64,000 nucleotides of DNA from the NCBI GenBank assembly GCA_964612505.1, contig CAZTEX010000001.1, forward strand, positions 310,001 to 374,000. Direction: 5' to 3'. The stretch is from JAAZZY01 sp964612505 (lineage in GTDB: Bacteria > Chlamydiota > Chlamydiia > Chlamydiales > JAAZZY01). Shown here one piece after another: positions 8,856 through 17,516 of this stretch (positions within the stretch are counted from its first letter, which is position 1; each line of letters starts with the position of its first letter). Under the pieces are notes generated by a model. The model did no database searches. It saw only the letters and a list, made by a program, of their open reading frames with translations, and was not told the DNA's origin. The position numbers and the translations under genes are program-made.

Positions 8856-9887
8856 ATGGCAGTTCCAGCCTCCTCAATAGCATTTTTTACATCCAATCCC
8901 TTAACCATGCACACGCTGGGCGAACCCGATTGCAAAATTTGCCTAGCACCCTTTTCGCATACAGCTCAACAAATTCCTGTCTACCACACCTGCACTAATG
9001 GGCGATTGTCCATTCAAAAAGTAGATGCTTTCCACGTAGGTTGCTTAAAGCAAGCAATCCAAGCTAAAGAGACTGCAACTAGACGGGAGGCTGAACTATT
9101 TGGTAGACCCATCGATCCCACTATTGGAAGCGAATGCCCGATCTGTCAATTAGTATTTGATAAAAAGCAGTTACCCTCAGAAGACCAATTTACCAAAGAC
9201 CAAATTGAAGCCAATCAAAAAGCAGTTTATAAACTCATTAGAGAAACAATCCAAGGCAATCGTACTAGTACAAGCCAAAGTCTGAGCGATCTATTAGGGT
9301 TTGATATAACCCAACTTCCCTCACAAGATCAATTTCTTCATGAACAATTATCCACCAATCAAGAGGCCGTTTATGAATTCATCAGAGAAGCCATCCGAGC
9401 CAATCCTAGAGTGCTTTATCAAAATATTCTAAGGCCACTCATCAGTCAGCACTTTCGATCGCTAAAAGCCTCCATTTTTAAGCTTATTTCTTCTTTGCCT
9501 TCTCTCGCTTGGAAAATTACAAAGTTTGTGACCCCTCTACTAATTATTAATCCAATAGCTGAATGCTATTTTGATTTTCTCCATCCTAATAATTTCAAAA
9601 CGCCTCATAATATGCTTCTCGCCAATCAGATAATGGCTTGCGCAAGTGGAGTCTTCATAGCTGGGAGTATACTTCCAAAAAATAAACCACTCATACCCAT
9701 TATTCTAGCAGGACTTCAAAGAGCTTCTATTGCCTTCATTATTCATGATGCGCATCGATCAACCCGTAAACCAGCTGTTTTTCCAGAGGATTATAATGAT
9801 TCATGGAAAGCGAGAATAAGTGATGAATTTTTACAACTTGTTTTGATAACACTTGTGATAGGTTTGCTCGGTCTGCTCTCACTTTAA
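8856..9887 (+). CDS. RING-like zinc-binding membrane protein, candidate effector
   Basis: Unknown 343-residue protein. The N-terminal 100 residues hold a regular set of metal ligands: C26-x2-C29, H44-x-C46, H60-x2-C63 (in FHVGCLKQAI) and C94-x2-C97 (in CPIC). This resembles a RING-H2 or related E3-ligase zinc fold, although the usual fourth ligand is not in its standard place. Residues 105-149 and 153-195 are an internal duplication (QLPSEDQFTKDQIEANQKAV and QLPSQDQFLHEQLSTNQEAV). The C terminus has several hydrophobic segments (about 217-236, 255-273, 279-297 and 325-343). It sits where C. trachomatis has glgX. A role in host ubiquitin signalling is inference only. Confidence 0.6.
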   Translation: MAVPASSIAFFTSNPLTMHTLGEPDCKICLAPFSHTAQQIPVYHTCTNGRLSIQKVDAFHVGCLKQAIQAKETATRREAELFGRPIDPTIGSECPICQLVFDKKQLPSEDQFTKDQIEANQKAVYKLIRETIQGNRTSTSQSLSDLLGFDITQLPSQDQFLHEQLSTNQEAVYEFIREAIRANPRVLYQNILRPLISQHFRSLKASIFKLISSLPSLAWKITKFVTPLLIINPIAECYFDFLHPNNFKTPHNMLLANQIMACASGVFIAGSILPKNKPLIPIILAGLQRASIAFIIHDAHRSTRKPAVFPEDYNDSWKARISDEFLQLVLITLVIGLLGLLSL

Positions 9888-9974
9888 TTGAAAAACAGGT
9901 CTAAGTTAAGGAAAAAAATTGATGGAAAGATCTTTTGGACTTTTCATAGAAGAGCTACAAAAACCTTTTAAAAA

Positions 9975-10005
9975 CCCCAGGTTAAAGATAACCTGAGGCT
10001 TTTTC
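9975..10005. terminator. Bidirectional terminator between convergent genes
   Basis: An inverted repeat (arms 9975-9984 and 9989-9998, one mismatch, 4-base loop) is followed by T-rich sequence on both strands. It lies between the convergent RING-like gene and spoIID. Confidence 0.75.
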
Positions 10006-10009
10006 AAAC

Positions 10010-11194
10010 TTATTTTCGAATATCCATATAAGCAATGTAAGTGTTTGGGAAAAACATTGCCAAAATTTCAGCAGCGTTATGCCCTCTTCTAGCCATTTCT
10101 TCAGCTGTAAAAAGGCAAGCTCCAACACCTAAGCCTTCTCCATAGCCATCAAAGAAAAGAACATTATCTTTACTTTGCGCTGTAAAGTCTGTGCTTTTAA
10201 TCTTCGTATCTCCCAAAAGGGCTTGAAGTTTTACAAAATCTAAATCTTGAGTCTCATTTTTATATTCAAACTTCATTCCATAAACTTTACCTGAATCTGG
10301 ATCTTTGTAGACTTCAAAGCTTGTGATTCCATCCCAACCTAATTTTTCGGCTAAGTCTTCTATAAAAACTTTATGAGTCCAATGTGATTGAGAGCGAGCT
10401 GCAAGCGCTAAAGGAGAATCTACAGTCTTTTTAAAAGTATGACCTTCAACTCTGTGAATTAAATGATAAGGAGCTGTTTTACCAGCACAATTTTGAGTAA
10501 ATGTCGCATTAAAAAAGCCATCATGAATTCCATATGTTTTGGATTTCATCACTAGATGATGTGTAAGTTCAACAGCGCGATCTACCCCATTATTTCTACT
10601 ACAAACACCACGACCTTGATAGTTAATTTCTTTTCCATCTAAGTGCCAAAATTTATTTTGATTTCTCAGCGCGTGGTAATAGGCTTGTGTACGCTCAATA
10701 ATTGCCATTGCAGCAAGAACTTCAGGGTCCGCTTTTTGATTCACTTGGGGATTTAAAATGGCTTTTACATAATCTTCAACAGCAACTTCATTCACAAGGC
10801 TCAGAGTGTTTCCAATTTGGTATACATAAAGGTTACCCGCATATTGGATTCCATCTACTAAAAAATAACCCTCAGGTTGATTGGGCACTAAAGCCACCTG
10901 GAAAACTCCAGGGTAAGCTTCCCCCCAAACTAAACCATCTAATGTTGGGCGTAGCAAATATTGTTTTTTCATGGAACCTTTTGTAATTTTGGTTCCTGTT
11001 TTTGGGTCAAAAATTTTATACCCACCATGAACTTCTAAATTAGCTGCTTCAACATCTTTGCATAGCAAAATTTTGATCATTCCCAAATTATTTGGCTGTT
11101 CGATCAAAACATACTTTTGCGGAGATGCGTAAGTCGTGGCAGCGTGGAATGAAATCAACGCAATTATTAAACCGACAAAGGTTTTTAGTTTCAT
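10010..11194 (-). CDS. spoIID: SpoIID/LytB-domain septal peptidoglycan enzyme homologue
   Basis: A 394-residue exported protein with a signal peptide (about residues 1-23, ending ATTYA). The SpoIID domain covers roughly residues 115-390, with the family core EVAVEDYVKAIL followed by EVLAAMAIIERTQAYYHA. Chlamydial SpoIID homologues act as glycan-cleaving enzymes at the division septum. In well-studied SpoIID proteins the catalytic Glu lies in a V-x-x-S-E-M type motif just after LEDYV; the aligned stretch here reads ILNPQV, with Gln150 at that position. The gene precedes ruvB and dcd as in Chlamydia. The family call is good; enzymatic activity is uncertain because of Gln150. Confidence 0.82.
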   Translation of the reverse strand: MKLKTFVGLIIALISFHAATTYASPQKYVLIEQPNNLGMIKILLCKDVEAANLEVHGGYKIFDPKTGTKITKGSMKKQYLLRPTLDGLVWGEAYPGVFQVALVPNQPEGYFLVDGIQYAGNLYVYQIGNTLSLVNEVAVEDYVKAILNPQVNQKADPEVLAAMAIIERTQAYYHALRNQNKFWHLDGKEINYQGRGVCSRNNGVDRAVELTHHLVMKSKTYGIHDGFFNATFTQNCAGKTAPYHLIHRVEGHTFKKTVDSPLALAARSQSHWTHKVFIEDLAEKLGWDGITSFEVYKDPDSGKVYGMKFEYKNETQDLDFVKLQALLGDTKIKSTDFTAQSKDNVLFFDGYGEGLGVGACLFTAEEMARRGHNAAEILAMFFPNTYIAYMDIRK

Positions 11195-11207
11195 GATCTT
11201 TTGTCTC

Positions 11208-12206
11208 CTACATTGTTTTATTTAAATGACTATAAGCTTTTGCGGTTGCTTCTCTTCCACGAAGAGTGCGCTTAAGCAGCCCCTGCTTAATTAAAAAAGG
11301 TTCGTAAACTTCTTCCAAAGTTGAAGTTGCTTCCCCTAGCGCAACAGCTAAAGTGCTTAACCCAACGGGTCCTCCGTTATAATCATCTATGATAATATTT
11401 AAAATCTTTTTATCCATTTCATCTAAGCCTAAATCATCAATCGCAAGCATTTCGGTCGCTTTTAAGGCTAGTTCTTCTGTAATTTCTCCATTTGCTTTAA
11501 TCTGCGCGTAATCACGAACCCAGCGAAATAAATTATTGGCAACACGCGGAGTTCCTCTGGATCGCTTAGCAATGGCCAGTGCTGCTTTTTCATTCATTTT
11601 TGTTTTTAAGATCAAAGCAGAGCGCATTAATATTTGTTGTAAAATTTCAGGTGCATAATATTCTAAACGAAATGAAAGCCCAAAACGCGAACGTAAAGGT
11701 GAACTGATAAGCCCTTGTTTTGTCGTTGCTCCCACTAAAGTAAATGGATGAAGCTTAACCTGAACTGAACGGGCATGAGGGCCACTATCGATAATTAGGT
11801 CTAATACAAAATTTTCCATTGCAGGATATAAATATTCTTCAATCGCTCGGTTGAGTCTATGAATTTCATCAATAAAAAGAATGTCACCCTTTTGTAAATT
11901 AGTTAATATACCCGCAAGATCACTCGCTTTTTCTAAAATAGGACCTGATGTAATAATCATGTTCGTTCCCATTTCTTTAGATAAAATGCGAGCTAACGTT
12001 GTTTTGCCAAGACCAGGAGGCCCACTAAAAAGAACATGACGAAGGACTTCATTGCGAATTTTAGCTGCTTTAATAGAAACTTCTAATCTTTGTTGGATAG
12101 CCCCCTGCCCTTTAAATTCATCCAAATTCTCAGGACGCAGCGGTTCTTCATAGGTTAAATCCTGTTCAGAGAGCTTAGAGTGGATATACTGATTTGGATT
12201 TTCCAT
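11208..12206 (-). CDS. ruvB: Holliday junction branch-migration ATPase RuvB
   Basis: The hexameric AAA+ motor that drives Holliday junction migration with RuvA. Walker A is GPPGLGKTTLA, Walker B is FIDEIHRLN, and GATTKQGLISSPLRSRFG contains sensor 1 and the arginine finger. The C-terminal winged helix reads GGPVGLSTLAVALGEATSTLEEVYEPFLIKQGLL in outline. The start is taken as ATG 12206 (332 residues, MENPNQYIHS) because family members begin close to this point. The frame stays open to ATG 12260, which would add 18 residues unlike the family. Neither start has a strong ribosome site. Confidence 0.95.
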   Translation of the reverse strand: MENPNQYIHSKLSEQDLTYEEPLRPENLDEFKGQGAIQQRLEVSIKAAKIRNEVLRHVLFSGPPGLGKTTLARILSKEMGTNMIITSGPILEKASDLAGILTNLQKGDILFIDEIHRLNRAIEEYLYPAMENFVLDLIIDSGPHARSVQVKLHPFTLVGATTKQGLISSPLRSRFGLSFRLEYYAPEILQQILMRSALILKTKMNEKAALAIAKRSRGTPRVANNLFRWVRDYAQIKANGEITEELALKATEMLAIDDLGLDEMDKKILNIIIDDYNGGPVGLSTLAVALGEATSTLEEVYEPFLIKQGLLKRTLRGREATAKAYSHLNKTM

Positions 12207-12302
12207 TGATCGACTAATAAAAAGTAACTTATTATTGAGATTTAATCTTATATTAAACATAAAAACCAGAAAAATTAAATCAAAAAAATCCGGAGCATTT
12301 TT

Positions 12303-12866
12303 ATGAGCATTAAAACAGATCGTTGGATTCGCGAAATGGCTTTAAAACACAAAATGATTGAGCCATTTGTCGATCGACAAGTTTCAACCAACATTATTTC
12401 GTATGGTTTGTCTTCCTACGGTTATGATTTAAGAGTTGCTAATGAATTTAAAATCTTTACCAATGTTCATAACTCCATTGTTGACCCCAAAAATTTCAGG
12501 CAAGATTCTTTTGTCGATGTCGTCACAGATGTTTGTATTGTTCCTCCAAATTCTTTTGCCCTGGCTCGTAGCATCGAGTACTTTCGAATTCCTAGAAATG
12601 TAATGACCATTTGCCTGGGTAAATCCACTTATGCTCGCTGCGGAATTATTGTAAACGTGACCCCTTTTGAGCCAGAATGGGAAGGATATGTCACCTTAGA
12701 AATTTCTAATACAACTCCCCTGCCAGCTAAAATTTACGCTTACGGTGGTCTAGCCCAAGTTCTTTTTTTTGAATCCGATGAACCTTGTGAAGTTTCTTAC
12801 GCGATGAGAAAAGGTAAATATATGAATCAAACCGGAATCACAATTCCCATTGTCTCAGAAGGCTAA
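12303..12866 (+). CDS. dcd: dCTP deaminase
   Basis: Converts dCTP to dUTP and ammonia, feeding dTTP synthesis. The trimeric family shows its key stretches here: SSYGYDLRV near the N terminus, the phosphate-binding GKSTYARCGI and the catalytic-glutamate region TPFEPEWEGYVTLEISN. At 187 residues the length is normal. It is divergent from ruvB, sharing a 96-base intergenic region, and CCGGAG lies 9 bases before the ATG. The spoIID-ruvB-dcd grouping matches C. trachomatis. Confidence 0.96.
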   Translation: MSIKTDRWIREMALKHKMIEPFVDRQVSTNIISYGLSSYGYDLRVANEFKIFTNVHNSIVDPKNFRQDSFVDVVTDVCIVPPNSFALARSIEYFRIPRNVMTICLGKSTYARCGIIVNVTPFEPEWEGYVTLEISNTTPLPAKIYAYGGLAQVLFFESDEPCEVSYAMRKGKYMNQTGITIPIVSEG

Positions 12867-12957
12867 TCATAAATTTAATTTGCTAAAAAAAACCTTATAA
12901 CACTAAATTAATTTAAAAATTTCTTTTATTAAGAATTAAAATTTAAGGTTTAAAGCC

Positions 12958-14097
12958 ATGGCAAGAATTCATAGATCCGAACCAAATGTTTTTGGTTATA
13001 ACAATCGAGCAGAAGCAAAAAATGTAGCAGCAACAACTGTTACAGCTGATGAATCAACTCGCAATGATGTGAATCGCGATATCATTAATGCAACAAAAGC
13101 GATCCAAGCCTCTGTTGCAAATACGAACAGCAATAAAACAGCTCATTTAGTTTCAGGGATGGCTCTCTTAGTGATTGCCGCTCTAGCTTATCAGAACCAT
13201 TTGATGGCTGCGGACCGAAAAGAAATGAGTGATATGCTGCAAAAATTCAATCCAGGCACTGGTTTTACCTATGCCCTTTATGATGGCGGGCCTAGCAATG
13301 AATTATGCTTAGACATTTTACTTTCAAAGCCCAATGATCAAAGAAATATGATTTTTGGAACCAAGTTTGCTAATTTTCAAACATTGATGAATAAAACAAA
13401 TGCGGAACAAGTCTCCATCTTGTCAGAAGTTCTTCCTAAGTTAACTTTAGAAACTCCCAATGGAGACCTCATAACATTACATCACGTTTCAAGACTTAGA
13501 GCCCTTATTCTATCTCATTGCACCACTACCTTTACAAATTTTGAACACCTCCTCTCTAGTTTTAGCAAAGAGGCTCTCCATGACGCACTACTGGCCTCCG
13601 CAGATGTTGCAAACTATGGGACATTTAAAAAGATTAAAGATGCTCTTAAAGCAAATGGCGTGAATCCCAAGGATATTCCTTTTTCTTATGCAATGGCTCA
13701 GACAGATCCAATGACGTCTGAAGATGTAGACATGCAAGTCATTGTCAAGTTAGAAGGTAAAGCCTACAATGTTTTTGATTCACAAAAAAATCTAGCAACC
13801 AAAGGGTATGTAAATCCTAAAGCTGTTATTTTAAATGGATTATTTCAACAACAAGTTGTTAAAGATGAAGACTATCCTCTTTACCTTAAAGGACAACTTG
13901 AGCATTTCTTGGCAATAGGGGATCAAAATAGATTGAATCGATTCTTAGCTACCTACCCCGCCCCTATTGAACAGCCACTGATAAGGCAAGTTATTGAGGA
14001 CTTAGAGCTGGTCAAAACCGAAAACGGAGACTGGGTTACTAAGAATGAACTTGAGCAAACTAATAACGACGAACCGCAGCTACCCAGTGATGAGTAA
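12958..14097 (+). CDS. Unknown protein with one membrane segment
   Basis: A 379-residue protein I do not recognise. The first 60 residues are hydrophilic and rich in Asn, Thr and Ala. One clear hydrophobic segment lies at about 62-79 (VSGMALLVIAALAYQNHL). The rest looks like a soluble, mostly helical domain, and the C terminus is acidic (NNDEPQLPSDE). There is no cleavable signal peptide. A strong terminator follows it, so it is probably transcribed alone. The single anchor and lack of known domains suit a chlamydial inclusion-membrane or secreted protein, but this is inference. Confidence 0.65.
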   Translation: MARIHRSEPNVFGYNNRAEAKNVAATTVTADESTRNDVNRDIINATKAIQASVANTNSNKTAHLVSGMALLVIAALAYQNHLMAADRKEMSDMLQKFNPGTGFTYALYDGGPSNELCLDILLSKPNDQRNMIFGTKFANFQTLMNKTNAEQVSILSEVLPKLTLETPNGDLITLHHVSRLRALILSHCTTTFTNFEHLLSSFSKEALHDALLASADVANYGTFKKIKDALKANGVNPKDIPFSYAMAQTDPMTSEDVDMQVIVKLEGKAYNVFDSQKNLATKGYVNPKAVILNGLFQQQVVKDEDYPLYLKGQLEHFLAIGDQNRLNRFLATYPAPIEQPLIRQVIEDLELVKTENGDWVTKNELEQTNNDEPQLPSDE

Positions 14098-14130
14098 TTA
14101 GAGAACTCTCGAACCCTGAATAAATTTAAA

Positions 14131-14162
14131 AAGGCTACAATTGATCTATTGTAGCCTTTTTT
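14131..14162 (+). terminator. Strong rho-independent terminator
   Basis: An 11-bp perfect stem (14131-14141 and 14148-14158, AAGGCTACAAT with its complement) with a 6-base loop runs into a T-tract. It lies 34 bases after the unknown gene at 12958-14097. Confidence 0.9.
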
Positions 14163-14447
14163 ACATTGATCATAGACAGGGTTATTGAGACCCTATCAAT
14201 CTTTCAATAAATTTCTATATATAAAAAACTTGAAATAGATGCAAATTACAACTAAGCGTCTCCTCATAAAAGAGTTGAAAATTCTTCAAAAAAACCTTGT
14301 TTTTATATTTAAATTGCTCAATTTTAGTTACAATTATTTCAGAGTCGGTTTTCCTTGCATTTAACAAGGAAAAAAGAACAATAACTTTTAGGAGCCGAGT
14401 AGCATAAATAACTACTCTATTAAAATTTATGAATTAAATGGTTGAAG
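14163..14447 (+). other. Non-coding leader with two hairpins before the FtsB-like gene
   Basis: No gene is visible here. Two short stems could form in the leader: a 9-bp stem at 14349-14357/14365-14373 (TTTTCCTTG with its complement) and a 6-bp stem at 14397-14402/14412-14417 (GAGTAG/CTACTC). Neither has a terminator-like T-tract, and I see no clear promoter. Confidence 0.4.
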
Positions 14448-14780
14448 ATGACCACGTTGAATAGCTATCACACTCTTTCAATGAAAAAAAGGATCCGCTT
14501 GGAAATCCTTAAGCGCTCCTGGTGGGTTTACGTTTTTCTTCTTATTAATTTTATTGGCTTTAAAACCATCTTTCAACACACTAACCACAAAACTCAGCAA
14601 CTAGCAAATACCTACCAAACACTCCAGAAATCTAAACAAACTCTAGAGAAGCAAAAAAGTCAGCTGTCCTTCAAAATTAACAGCTTACATGATCAAAAAA
14701 CGGTTGAAATGATTCTTAAAAAAGAACTTGGCCTCATTTCGGAAGGCCAAACAAAAGTGTATTTTGCGACACCCCAATAA
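14448..14780 (+). CDS. FtsB/DivIC-like septum formation protein
   Basis: About 110 residues from ATG 14448. A cytoplasmic basic N terminus (MKKRIRLEILKRSW) is followed by one membrane segment (about 27-45, VYVFLLINFIGFKTIF), a coiled coil (about 48-92, with repeated Leu/Gln/Lys) and a conserved-looking end with ILKKELGLISEGQ. This is the layout of FtsB/DivIC, small bitopic divisome proteins whose C-terminal motif resembles RxELGL. The role is probably in cell division. No clear ribosome site distinguishes ATG 14448 from TTG 14442 or ATG 14487, so the start is uncertain. It is followed 3 bases later by the first CBS/CorC gene. Confidence 0.65.
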   Translation: MTTLNSYHTLSMKKRIRLEILKRSWWVYVFLLINFIGFKTIFQHTNHKTQQLANTYQTLQKSKQTLEKQKSQLSFKINSLHDQKTVEMILKKELGLISEGQTKVYFATPQ

Positions 14781-14783
14781 ATT

Positions 14784-16010
14784 ATGGCCTTTGTACTCCT
14801 TGCATTTTTAACAATTATTTCAGGAATGTGCTCTGCTTCCGAAACGGCCCTGTTTTCTTTGTCTCCCATGGCTGTAAGGGGATTTGCAGAAGACTCTAAA
14901 CCTCGTAAAAGGCTCATTTCAAATCTGTTAAAGTCTCCTTATGAACTTCTTGTCACCATTTTAATGATCAATGTCTTTGTCAATATTTTGATTCAGAACA
15001 CCACGTCACATATCTTTGGCACCATGTCTAGCTGGCTATTAACGGTAGGAATTCCTTTGTGCCTAACTTTAATTTTTGGGGAAATTATCCCCAAAACCCT
15101 AGCTATGCAAAATAATAAAGCCTATGCCACCTTCATTGCTCCGGCTATTTCAAGAGCAAGAGCTATTTTAGGACCTGTTCGATCTGCCATTACTATTTTT
15201 GCAAGCTTTATGGTTCGCTCCATTTTCTTTTTTCTTAAAAAAGAAAAAAAGATAACAAAGGAAGAGCTTAAACATGCTCTAAAGGCTGGAGAACAACAAG
15301 GCATTTTAAACACAAGAGAAGCAGCTTTAATGCAGGGGTATATTTATTTACGCCATAAAGCGGTCAAAGAATTTAAAAGGCCTCGAGAAGAAATTATCTA
15401 TTATGACCTCAACCAACCTTTAGAACAGCTCGAGAAAATTTTTATTGAACAACAGGTGACTCGCTTGCCCGTCTGTGATGGCTCTTTAGAAAAAATCAAG
15501 GGTATTCTTAGTATTCGCAGTTACTTTTTGCAAAAAGATAAGCTTTCTAGAGCTCAAGACCTTCTCCCTTTTTTAACAAGTCCATATTATGTTCCCGAAT
15601 CTATGCCGGCTAAAAATCTTCTAAGACACCTAGACAATAACACGCGATCGTTAGCTATTGTTGTCGATGAATATGGCGCCATTAGCGGTTTAATTACTCA
15701 AGAAGACTTGATTGAAGCAGTTGTCGGAGAAATCACAGATACGCGCGACAAAAAAACGCGCTATAGCATGGTTGGTAAAGAGGCTATTATTGCTAGTGGA
15801 AAACTAGAGCTGACAGAGTTTGAAGAAATTTTTGGAACTTATCTTACTAGCCCTATTAACATGGTTACCATTAATGGCTGGCTCATTGAAAAAATCGGAG
15901 CCTTACCCAGGGCTGGAGATAAAATTGAAGAAGAGGGTTTCTTTTTCCATATTTTATCTGCCGACCCAAATAGAATCCGAAGAGTCTATATTCGAAAATT
16001 AAAAAAGTAG
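14784..16010 (+). CDS. DUF21-CBS-CorC/HlyC membrane protein, copy 1
   Basis: A 408-residue member of the CNNM/CorC ('hemolysin C') family, usually linked to magnesium or cobalt transport. It has an N-terminal DUF21 membrane domain (about residues 1-170, with ETALFSLSP and the conserved GEIIPKTLA), two CBS domains (about 200-320, including VVDEYGAISGLITQEDLIE) and a C-terminal CorC_HlyC domain (about 335-405). It starts 3 bases after the FtsB-like gene and is followed by a paralogue 4 bases later, so all three may form an operon. Chlamydia also has two adjacent paralogues next to nifS. The family is certain; the transported ion is inferred. Confidence 0.88.
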   Translation: MAFVLLAFLTIISGMCSASETALFSLSPMAVRGFAEDSKPRKRLISNLLKSPYELLVTILMINVFVNILIQNTTSHIFGTMSSWLLTVGIPLCLTLIFGEIIPKTLAMQNNKAYATFIAPAISRARAILGPVRSAITIFASFMVRSIFFFLKKEKKITKEELKHALKAGEQQGILNTREAALMQGYIYLRHKAVKEFKRPREEIIYYDLNQPLEQLEKIFIEQQVTRLPVCDGSLEKIKGILSIRSYFLQKDKLSRAQDLLPFLTSPYYVPESMPAKNLLRHLDNNTRSLAIVVDEYGAISGLITQEDLIEAVVGEITDTRDKKTRYSMVGKEAIIASGKLELTEFEEIFGTYLTSPINMVTINGWLIEKIGALPRAGDKIEEEGFFFHILSADPNRIRRVYIRKLKK

Positions 16011-16014
16011 ATGC

Positions 16015-17253
16015 ATGCATAAAGCTGTCTTTTGGCTCATATTAACCCTGGCTTGTATACTGATCCAAGCTTTCTTTGCGATGATGGAAATGGCTTCCGT
16101 CTCTTACAATAAAGTGAGGCTACAATATCATGTGAGCAAAGGGTCTAATCGAGCTAGATGGCTCTATAGCTTATTGCAAAATCCTCCTCGCCTTTTTGGT
16201 ACAACTCTTTTTGGAGTCAACTTTTGTTTGCAGGTAGGCTCAGAGTGTTCACGTCGTTTCTATTACGAACTGGGAATCAATCCCGACTTTGCTCCTTTAA
16301 CCCAAGTTATTATTGTTCTTATATTTGCTGAATTAACTCCCCTCTTTGCTGCTCGAAAATTTTCAGGCTACGTCATTATGTGGGGAATTCCATTTATCTA
16401 TCTTTTTTCTAAAATAATGATCCCTATCACTTGGACTATCGGCCTTATTAGCCAATCGATCAACTATCTAGTTACCGGCAAAGGCGAAAGTCACATTATG
16501 GACATTACTCGCGACGAATTGCAAAGAGCTGTCGAAGAACAAAGCCACGAACTAAGGCCTATTGAAGAAGATCAAGATTTTAATCAGCTAGTTAATAACA
16601 TCTTAAATCTACAGAAAAAACAAGCTGCCCATATTATGACTCCGCTCCATCAAGTTCAAATGGCTTCTAGTACTCAAACGGTGAATAAGGTAAAGGATGC
16701 TCTAGATAAAACCTACCACCCCTTCCTACCTATTTATCAAAAACATCGCTATAACATTGTAGGTATTGTTGACACCCATCGTTTAATTCAAGCAAATCTA
16801 GACCAAGAGATCAAAGATTTTATTAGGCCACCCTGGTTTGTTATTTTGGATACTTCAGCCAGCGAAATCCTCAACCAATTTCGCCATAATAACCAAAATA
16901 CGGCCATTGTTTTAGATCATCAAGGGCAAGCTGTAGGTATTTTGACTTTAGATCACCTCGTTAAAGCTCTTTTTGGAGATACTATTGAAGATTATACCCC
17001 GATAATTCAACCTAAACAATTTTCTTTAGTCGATAGGACTTTACCTGCAGAGATGCCCCTCCATCTTTTTAATCAAGAATTCCACGCCAACATAAAATTG
17101 GAAGGATGTGATAATTTAGGAGAACTCGTTGAAGAGATTTTAGGCCACCTGCCTGAGCAGGGAGAGCTTATAAAAATTGATAATTATGAAATGCGAATTG
17201 AAGAAGTTTCTTTAGGAAATGTCAAAAAAGTTTGGGTCCGCTCAACAATTTAA
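16015..17253 (+). CDS. DUF21-CBS-CorC/HlyC membrane protein, copy 2
   Basis: A 412-residue paralogue of the preceding gene with the same order: DUF21 membrane domain (about 1-175), CBS pair (about 205-320, ending IVLDHQGQAVGILTLDHLVK) and C-terminal CorC_HlyC domain (about 335-410). It is more divergent than copy 1: the conserved membrane motif reads FAELTPLFAARK instead of GEIIPKTLA, losing the usual Ile-Pro-Lys. It may therefore be a regulatory or heteromeric partner of copy 1; this is inference. It begins 4 bases after copy 1. Confidence 0.85.
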   Translation: MHKAVFWLILTLACILIQAFFAMMEMASVSYNKVRLQYHVSKGSNRARWLYSLLQNPPRLFGTTLFGVNFCLQVGSECSRRFYYELGINPDFAPLTQVIIVLIFAELTPLFAARKFSGYVIMWGIPFIYLFSKIMIPITWTIGLISQSINYLVTGKGESHIMDITRDELQRAVEEQSHELRPIEEDQDFNQLVNNILNLQKKQAAHIMTPLHQVQMASSTQTVNKVKDALDKTYHPFLPIYQKHRYNIVGIVDTHRLIQANLDQEIKDFIRPPWFVILDTSASEILNQFRHNNQNTAIVLDHQGQAVGILTLDHLVKALFGDTIEDYTPIIQPKQFSLVDRTLPAEMPLHLFNQEFHANIKLEGCDNLGELVEEILGHLPEQGELIKIDNYEMRIEEVSLGNVKKVWVRSTI

Positions 17254-17516
17254 ACCTGTATTCTCTTCAATAGGCTCGTTTTAACTTTAGCAAAAAGAAG
17301 AAAGTTGGCTAAAATAAACGTATTAAAAATTTGAATGAGTTTTTTTATCATTTTTCACAAATTTTCAAAAATTTTATAAGTAATATCCTATTAGAAGGTC
17401 ATAACACTATCTATTAAAATTTTTAATTTAATAATAAAGTATTACAAATTAAATTGTGAAATTGTTAAACTGTTGCTCTATTTTTATTTTACGTAGTAAC
17501 TATTTACTTATTATAT

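Noticed and set aside
12207..12260. 18-residue N-terminal extension of RuvB.
   Set aside because: Family members start near MENPNQY; the extension is AT-rich and unlike RuvB, although neither start has a strong ribosome site.
17254..17516. AT-rich spacer before the alanine/glycine symporter, searched for a promoter or small RNA.
   Set aside because: No pair of -35/-10 boxes with good spacing and no stable hairpin could be supported.
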